Source: Nocardia brasiliensis ATCC 700358 (lineage in GTDB: Bacteria > Actinomycetota > Actinomycetes > Mycobacteriales > Mycobacteriaceae). From it: a stretch of DNA of 64,000 nt. Position 1 is the stretch's first letter; each line of letters opens with the position of its first letter. A program made the translations under genes and the position numbers. The stretch spans positions 1,116,001 through 1,180,000 of the forward strand of contig NC_018681.1 of NCBI RefSeq assembly GCF_000250675.2. Direction: 5' to 3'. Below the pieces are notes generated by a model. That model was not told the origin of the DNA and made no database searches. It saw only the letters and a list, made by a program, of their open reading frames with translations. This document shows, one piece after another, positions 59,169-64,000 of the stretch.

Positions 59169-59849
59169 ATGCTGGTATTAAGTGTCGACACCGCGACACC
59201 CGCCGTGACCGCGGGATTGGTGGAACTGGAGCAGGCAGCACCGATCCAGACGCGCACGGTCGCCTCCCGTGTGCGGGTCGATCCGCGTGCGCATGCCGAG
59301 GTGCTCACGCCGCAGATTCTCGAATGTCTCACCGAGGCAGGCCGTTCCAGGACCGATCTCGCCGCGGTCGTGGTCGGTGTCGGCCCCGGCCCGTTCACCG
59401 GACTGCGGGTCGGCATGGCGACCGCCGCCGCCTTCGGTGACGCGCTCGGGCTGCCGGTCTACGGGGTGTGCAGTCTCGACGCCATCGCCGCCGACGCGGC
59501 GGCGGACCTCACCCCCGAGAGCGAACTGCTCGTCGTCACCGACGCGCGCCGCCGTGAGGTCTACTGGGCGCGCTACCGCGACGGCGTGCGCGTCGCGGGG
59601 CCGGAGGTGGCCAAGCCCGGCGAGGTCGATCTCGCACAGGCCACCGTGATCGCCGGATCCGCCTCGCACGTCGACTTCTTCGACCTGCCGGTGCTGCCGG
59701 TGGAGACGCCGTCACCGGCCGGCCTGGCCACCGTCGCCGCTGGGGCGGTGCTCGCGCGCGCGGTGCCCGACCCGCTCGTGCCGCTGTATCTGCGCAGGCC
59801 CGACGCCGTCGAGAAGAGCTACCGCACCCTCGACCGGACGGGAGCGTGA
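59169..59849 (+). CDS. tsaB: tRNA t6A synthesis protein TsaB
   Basis: Actin/Hsp70-fold scaffold of the t6A complex, 226 residues. It begins MLVLSVDTATPAVTAGLVEL and contains the family region VVVGVGPGPFTGLRVGMATA and DARRREVYWARY. It lacks TsaD's metal-binding histidines, as expected. The stop overlaps the start of rimI (GTGA). The gene order tsaE-tsaB-rimI-tsaD is standard in actinomycetes. Confidence 0.96.
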   Translation: MLVLSVDTATPAVTAGLVELEQAAPIQTRTVASRVRVDPRAHAEVLTPQILECLTEAGRSRTDLAAVVVGVGPGPFTGLRVGMATAAAFGDALGLPVYGVCSLDAIAADAAADLTPESELLVVTDARRREVYWARYRDGVRVAGPEVAKPGEVDLAQATVIAGSASHVDFFDLPVLPVETPSPAGLATVAAGAVLARAVPDPLVPLYLRRPDAVEKSYRTLDRTGA

Positions 59850-60349
59850 GATCGGTGGACATCCGGATCGAACCGATGGCCGGCACGGACATCGACCGCT
59901 GCGTCGAACTGGAACAGCTGCTGTTCCCGGAGGACGACCCCTGGCACGCGGTCGCGTTCCAGTCGGAACTGGCTGCCGCACACAATCGCTACATCACCGC
60001 GCGCGACGCCGACGGGCGAATGGTCGGCTACGCCGGCATCGCACTGCTCGGTGACGACCGACACCCCGAAGCCGAGGTACACACCATCGGCGTCGACCCG
60101 AGCTACCTGCGCGCCGGCATCGGCACCCGGCTGCTGGAGGCGCTGCTCGACGAGGCAGGCAAACGCGGCGGGCCGGTGTTCCTCGAGGTGCGCACCGACA
60201 ACGATCCCGCGATCGCCTTGTACGCCAAGCACGGATTCCACATCATCGGCCTGCGCAAGAACTACTACCACCCCAGCGGCGCCGACGCCTACACCATGCG
60301 CAGGCCCGCGCTGAGCGCCCTGCCCCTGCCGGACGAGGTGCTCTCGTGA
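59846..60349 (+). CDS. rimI: Ribosomal-protein-S18-alanine N-acetyltransferase
   Basis: GNAT acetyltransferase of 167 residues, RimI type. The acetyl-CoA site is VHTIGVDPSYLRAGIGTRLL, followed by FLEVRTDNDPAIALYAKHGF and IIGLRKNYYHPSG, diagnostic for RimI. The start at 59846 overlaps tsaB, but its ribosome site GGGAG is very close; the GTG at 59855 has a better spacing. Overlaps tsaD by four bases. It modifies the N-terminus of S18 and possibly other proteins. Confidence 0.94.
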   Translation: MRSVDIRIEPMAGTDIDRCVELEQLLFPEDDPWHAVAFQSELAAAHNRYITARDADGRMVGYAGIALLGDDRHPEAEVHTIGVDPSYLRAGIGTRLLEALLDEAGKRGGPVFLEVRTDNDPAIALYAKHGFHIIGLRKNYYHPSGADAYTMRRPALSALPLPDEVLS

Positions 60350-61389
60350 TCATCATGGGCATCGAAAGCTCCTGCGACGAAACCGGAGTCGGCATCGTGC
60401 GCCGGCACGCCGACGGCAGCTGCGAGCTGCTCGCCGACGAGGTCGCCTCCAGCGTCGATCAGCACGCCCGCTTCGGCGGTGTGGTGCCCGAGATCGCGTC
60501 CCGTGCGCACCTGGAAGCGATCGTCCCCGCCATGCGCCGGGCGCTCGCCGCGGCCGGTATCGCCAAGCCCGACGCGCTGGCCGTGACCATCGGCCCCGGG
60601 CTGGCAGGCGCGTTGCTCGTCGGCGTCGCGGCGGCGAAAGCCTATGCGGCGGCGTGGGATGTGCCGTTCTACGCGTTGAACCACCTCGGTGGACACGTCG
60701 CGGTGGACACGCTGGAGCACGGTCCGATGCCGCCGTGCGTCGCGCTGCTCGTGTCCGGCGGGCACACCCACCTGCTGCACGTCACCGATCTGGCCGAACC
60801 CATCGTCGAACTGGGCAGCACCGTCGACGATGCCGCGGGCGAGGCGTTCGACAAGGTCGCGCGGCTGCTCGGGCTCGGCTTTCCCGGCGGCCCGGCACTG
60901 GACGCCGCTGCCGCACAGGGTGATCCGGGCGCGATCGCCTTCCCGCGCGGCATGACCGGGCCCCGGGACGCCCGATACGACTTCTCCTTCTCCGGCCTGA
61001 AAACCGCCGTCGCCCGCTACGTCGAGGCAGCGCAACGCAGCGGCCTGACCGCCGCCGACCTGCCCATCCCGAATATCGCCGCGTCGTTCCAGGAAGCGGT
61101 CGCCGACGTGCTCACCATGAAAGCGGTCCGTGCCGCCCAGGACGTCGGCGTCGATACCCTCGTCCTCGGCGGCGGCGCCACCGCCAATTCCCGGATCCGC
61201 TCGATGGCCGAAGAACGGTGCGCCGCCGCCGGATTGACCCTCCGCGTACCCAAACCCCGCCTGTGCACCGACAACGGCGTGATGATCGCCGCCCTCGGCG
61301 CCCACGTGATCGCCGGCGGCGCACCCCCCTCCGCCCTCACCGTAGCCACCGACCCCGGCCTCCCGGTCTCAGTAAGCCGCGTCCCCTAA
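60346..61389 (+). CDS. tsaD: tRNA N6-adenosine threonylcarbamoyltransferase TsaD
   Basis: Catalytic subunit transferring threonylcarbamoyl to A37 of tRNAs that read ANN codons; 347 residues. Key parts: MGIESSCDETGVGIV, the metal motif HARFGGVVPEIASRAH, the second metal-binding histidine region SGGHTHLLH, GSTVDDAAGEAFDKVARLL and LVLGGGATANSRIR. The GTG start overlaps rimI, with GAGG seven bases upstream; an ATG three codons later is possible. Last gene of the alr-to-tsaD run. Confidence 0.96.
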   Translation: MIIMGIESSCDETGVGIVRRHADGSCELLADEVASSVDQHARFGGVVPEIASRAHLEAIVPAMRRALAAAGIAKPDALAVTIGPGLAGALLVGVAAAKAYAAAWDVPFYALNHLGGHVAVDTLEHGPMPPCVALLVSGGHTHLLHVTDLAEPIVELGSTVDDAAGEAFDKVARLLGLGFPGGPALDAAAAQGDPGAIAFPRGMTGPRDARYDFSFSGLKTAVARYVEAAQRSGLTAADLPIPNIAASFQEAVADVLTMKAVRAAQDVGVDTLVLGGGATANSRIRSMAEERCAAAGLTLRVPKPRLCTDNGVMIAALGAHVIAGGAPPSALTVATDPGLPVSVSRVP

Positions 61390-61580
61390 CCCCGCACCCC
61401 TTCTGTCTTCCCGCACCCGCTGTGGCCTGCCGTAGCGAGTGCGAAGCCGCAGAAGTGGTGCGTGAGTTCAGAAGTAGTGCGCCTTTCGAATCCGCGCGGT
61501 GCCCTCGCCGCAGGCCGTGGCGGCGGATGCCGTCCTGGTTGGGGCGAAACTTCCGGGCCCGCACCCAGGGCGAACCCTGT

Positions 61581-63137
61581 TCAGTCCGAGTGGCCCGGCT
61601 GCTCGGTTCCACCGACGTGTGCGGAGCCGGAGTTCGAGCGGGGGATGATCGGGAGTTGGGATTGGGCGGGGGCTTGGCGTTGGCCGGTGGGCGGGACCTG
61701 GGTCGGGGTGGGGGCGGCTCCGGGCTTGGGCTTGTCCGGGCCCGAGGAACCGCCCGGGGGCGTGGTGGGGTTGCCGAACAGCGGGCCGAGTAGTTCGGGG
61801 AACGGGATGACCGGGAGGTTCGGGTCCGGCCGCAGGGTGGGCGGGCTGGGCGGCGGGGCGGAGGACGGTGCCGGCGTGCTCGACGGCTGCCCGCGGTCTT
61901 GGGTGATCGAGGGCAGGTTGCCGTCGCTCGGCCGGTTGGTGCTCTCCTGGGTACGCCCGCTGGTGGCGGTGCCCGCACCGGTCGGCGGGACGACGCTCAC
62001 CGGCGCGGGCGGCAGCTGGGACGCGCTGCTGGTAGTGCCCGCGGGGGAGACCTCGTCGTCGGAGGTGGGCGCGAACGTCTTCACGCCGTAGCCGATGATC
62101 AGCCCGACCACCACGATCGCACCGGCGAGCGTGCCGACCACCTTGGTGAACGTGCCGACCGGCGCGTCGCTACCGAGCGCGGCCAGCGGGATCACCGACG
62201 GCTGGACCGAATCGGCAACCAGCGCGGCGCCTTTCGCGATCACGGCATCGGGATCTTCCACGGTGAACACCGGCACGTCGAGCCGGCGGGCGAGGGTGTC
62301 CACGACGGCGGGGATATTGGCGCCGCCGCCGATCACGGCCACCGCCTCGGGGAACTTGGGCGCCCGGGCGAACACCGCGGCCGCGAAGACGGCGGTCTCG
62401 CGGAGCAGGTCGGCGATGAGCTCTTCGAAATCGGCCCTGGTCAGCTTGAGCGGCTGCCCGGCGACATGATCGATGGTGACGGCGGGCGCGATGGACAGAT
62501 GTTCCTTGGCCGCGCGGCCGCGGTTGGTCAGCATGCCGCGGTTGGGGCGGGTGCCGCGCCGCGCGTAGTGCAGGTCGACCAAATGGTGGTAGATCAGATC
62601 ATCGATGGCGTTGCCGCTGATCGCGGCGGTGCGCTCGGAGCGGAGCACGGTGCCGTCGGCCTGGTCGGCCACGGTGACGGTGAGCCCGCTCGCGCCGAGG
62701 TCGATGATGGCGACCGTCTCGTAGCGGTCGAGCAATCCGGTGTGCCGGAGGTAGGTGAGTGCCGCGGTGCCCTCGGGCACCAGGCGCAGTTCGCGCTGTT
62801 TGCCGGTGGCCGAGCGGATCGCCTGCGCCTGCTCTTTGGTCCGGTAGGCGACGGCGACGCTGGTGGGCGGCCTGCTGGTCGGCGATTCGAGGTTGCGCGG
62901 GCTCGCGCCGGCGAACCGGGCGCCGACGGGGTAGTCCACGTCGTGGGCCAGCTGGGTGGTCGGCAGCTGGGTGGTCATCAACTCGATCGAGGAGGCGACC
63001 AGGTCGCCGAGATCGGAATGCGCCGCGTCGGCGGAGACGACGCGGTAGTCGAAGCTCTGTGCCCCGTTCGAGGCGGTGGCGACCAGTGCCGAGCACACGA
63101 CCTCGGACCCGGCGGAGATGCCGAGGGATGTTCGCAT
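61581..63137 (-). CDS. Hsp70-like actin-fold membrane protein with Pro-rich tail
   Basis: Protein of 518 residues. The N-terminal 310 residues are a divergent Hsp70 nucleotide-binding fold: LGISAGSEVVCSALVATA, ETVAIIDLGASGLTVTVADQ as phosphate 2, and VAVIGGGANIPAVVDTLAR as the adenosine motif. There is no Hsp70 substrate domain. One helix (VVGTLAGAIVVVGLIIGYGV) and a long Pro/Ser/Thr-rich external tail follow. The start at 63137 has GGGAGG at spacing 9; the ATG at 63143 is closer. Such proteins are common in Nocardia; function is unknown. It is convergent with tsaD and divergent from groES. Confidence 0.8.
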   Translation of the reverse strand: MRTSLGISAGSEVVCSALVATASNGAQSFDYRVVSADAAHSDLGDLVASSIELMTTQLPTTQLAHDVDYPVGARFAGASPRNLESPTSRPPTSVAVAYRTKEQAQAIRSATGKQRELRLVPEGTAALTYLRHTGLLDRYETVAIIDLGASGLTVTVADQADGTVLRSERTAAISGNAIDDLIYHHLVDLHYARRGTRPNRGMLTNRGRAAKEHLSIAPAVTIDHVAGQPLKLTRADFEELIADLLRETAVFAAAVFARAPKFPEAVAVIGGGANIPAVVDTLARRLDVPVFTVEDPDAVIAKGAALVADSVQPSVIPLAALGSDAPVGTFTKVVGTLAGAIVVVGLIIGYGVKTFAPTSDDEVSPAGTTSSASQLPPAPVSVVPPTGAGTATSGRTQESTNRPSDGNLPSITQDRGQPSSTPAPSSAPPPSPPTLRPDPNLPVIPFPELLGPLFGNPTTPPGGSSGPDKPKPGAAPTPTQVPPTGQRQAPAQSQLPIIPRSNSGSAHVGGTEQPGHSD

Positions 63138-63415
63138 GTTCATTCACCTCCCTTCGAGCGGATGGTCATGTGCGGCTGGGGTATTCGCTCTCGTAAGCAA
63201 CTCGTTGTCGCCGACCATCTCGTTGGACTGCCGAATCGTCGTGGTCGACGCACGGTTCGGACTCCGAAATCCGGTCGGTCCCGTTGTCCGGTGGGGTCGC
63301 GGGGACCGGGGGTGGATCACGTGTGGCTAGCTCTCTGGTGCAGCTCTCGATGAGACGTAGTTCTGGTGACGCTGGGTGTTCCCCGGTGCCGGGTGGTTCG
63401 CGGGCTCCGGGGCGT

Positions 63416-63469
63416 CGGTGCCGTGGAACTGCTCGGTGCCGCTGAACTGTTCGGTGCCGCTGAGGTATT
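63416..63469. repeat. Three 18-bp tandem repeats
   Basis: Units CGGTGCCGTGGAACTGCT, CGGTGCCGCTGAACTGTT and CGGTGCCGCTGAGGTATT. The period of 18 keeps any reading frame; read on the minus strand it gives repeats of Ser-Gly-Thr-Glu-Gln-Phe. Coding is doubtful. Confidence 0.8.
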
Positions 63470-63707
63470 CGGTGAAGCCGAGTGCCGTGACGACGTGCCT
63501 GCTGTTGACGACCCCTGGTCTCCGACGGCACTGGTTCGGGACGAACACAGTGGTCGGACAGCGACCGTCGTCAATAGTGTCACAATCCGTTATCCGAACG
63601 TTACAGTTTTCCGGATCTATTTGGAACCCCCGCGAGCGTGCGTTGGGCGTGTCGCGACCGCCTGGGCTGCACGGCGATCCGAAATTGGCACCGCCCGGCC
63701 TTGAGCG

Positions 63708-63734
63708 CTGGCACTCTCATGTATAGAGTGCTAG
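63708..63734 (+). promoter_or_regulatory. CIRCE element (HrcA operator) before groES
   Basis: CTGGCACTC (63708-63716), nine-base spacer, GAGTGCTAG (63726-63734): the classic 9-9-9 inverted repeat bound by HrcA. TTGAGC at 63701 and TATAGA at 63722 could be the -35 and -10 of the promoter, so the operator would overlap it. It predicts heat-inducible groES expression repressed by HrcA. Confidence 0.9.
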
Positions 63735-63968
63735 TCGGCACTGTGTGACGTGCCCGGCCGGACTTCCATCCGCTCGGTGCTCTGTGCTTGTGCCAGGCAG
63801 TTTCGACTACTGGGCAGGGGTCCCGGCACCCGCGACGACGGGGCTGTGCGCAGGGTCGGCTACCGCTTGCGACTGTTTGCAGGTCGCTCGAAAGAACCTG
63901 TGACCGATACAGATACCGATGGTCCGGAACAACAGTTCCGGTAATCCCCTGAAAGTGGAGGGCTCAAC

Positions 63969-64000
63969 GTGGCGAGCGTGAACATCAAGCCGCTCGAGGA
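63969..64000 (+). CDS. groES: Co-chaperonin GroES, first codons (gene continues beyond the window)
   Basis: GTG start followed by ASVNIKPLED, the N-terminus of actinobacterial GroES. GGAGGG lies upstream at normal spacing. Only eleven codons are in the window. Downstream of tsaD and behind a CIRCE element, as expected for Rv3418c. Confidence 0.93.
   Translation, partial: MASVNIKPLE

Larger units (their letters stand above)
63138..63968. other. Regulatory region between the Hsp70-like gene and groES
   Basis: An 831-base stretch without a gene that can be supported. It contains the promoter of the Hsp70-like gene, three 18-bp repeats at 63416-63469, the CIRCE element at 63708-63734, and a groES leader of about 230 bases. 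Several short frames cross the repeats in both directions, but none has a convincing start site. Confidence 0.6.

Noticed and set aside
63327..63548. A 73-residue minus-strand protein with SGTEQF repeats
   Set aside because: The repeats explain the open frame, and there is no supporting start signal; kept as a repeat only.
63750..63944. A leader protein between CIRCE and groES
   Set aside because: No ribosome binding site and an atypical Arg/Cys-rich composition; more likely untranslated leader.

Overview
The window comes from the chromosome of a high-GC actinomycete of the Mycobacteriales, most likely Nocardia or a close relative. GC content is very high and GTG starts are frequent. The gene order rpoA-rplQ-truA, ESX-4, rplM-rpsI-glmM, glmS, nnr, alr, tsaE-tsaB-rimI-tsaD, groES follows the Mycobacterium tuberculosis Rv3457c to Rv3418c stretch. 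Lipoprotein families typical of Nocardia fill the gaps. The genus is an inference; no rRNA or other typing gene is present.

0-11.9 kb: the end of the alpha operon (rpoA, rplQ) and truA, then accessory metabolism. This part holds an F420-type oxidoreductase, an MHS-family transporter followed by a TctDE-like two-component system and a TAXI substrate-binding lipoprotein (probably a carboxylate-sensing and uptake module), a CsoR copper sensor with its operator, MTA phosphorylase plus a sugar-nucleotide epimerase, a PAS-like protein and an FMN reductase.

11.9-27 kb: an ESX-4-type type VII secretion locus in divergent blocks: eccE | eccB, mycP-eccD | eccC-Rv3446c-like gene, and a WXG100 pair. A small secreted protein, a Kv-like potassium channel and a DUF4288 gene sit between eccB and mycP.

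27-40.5 kb: an accessory block between ESX-4 and rplM. It has a membrane Ser/Thr kinase, three paralogous lipoproteins, an FHA protein with a zinc-ribbon-like motif, a secreted zinc metallopeptidase lipoprotein, a double-FHA ABC exporter (Rv1747-like) and an actin/Hsp70-fold protein. It reads like a phospho-signalling, export and envelope module attached to the secretion locus and is the best candidate here for an undescribed system.

40.6-53.6 kb: rplM, rpsI and glmM, then an ABC-F protein preceded by two tandem 21-codon upstream ORFs linked by GTGA overlaps. Next come PspC, a calcium-loop protein, and a second set of probable type VII substrates (EspC-like, a WXG-like protein with a collagen-like GTP repeat, a coiled-coil protein). 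An 0.8-kb stretch of about 200-bp tandem repeats, a hydrolase, glmS, a heptanucleotide VNTR and an MFS exporter follow.

53.7-64 kb: a MarR regulator, a cupredoxin lipoprotein, nnr, then the coupled run alr - hydrolase - tsaE - tsaB - rimI - tsaD (cell wall D-alanine and tRNA t6A synthesis), a membrane Hsp70-like protein, and the start of groES behind a clear CIRCE operator. No tRNA, rRNA, integrase, transposase, prophage or cas gene was seen.
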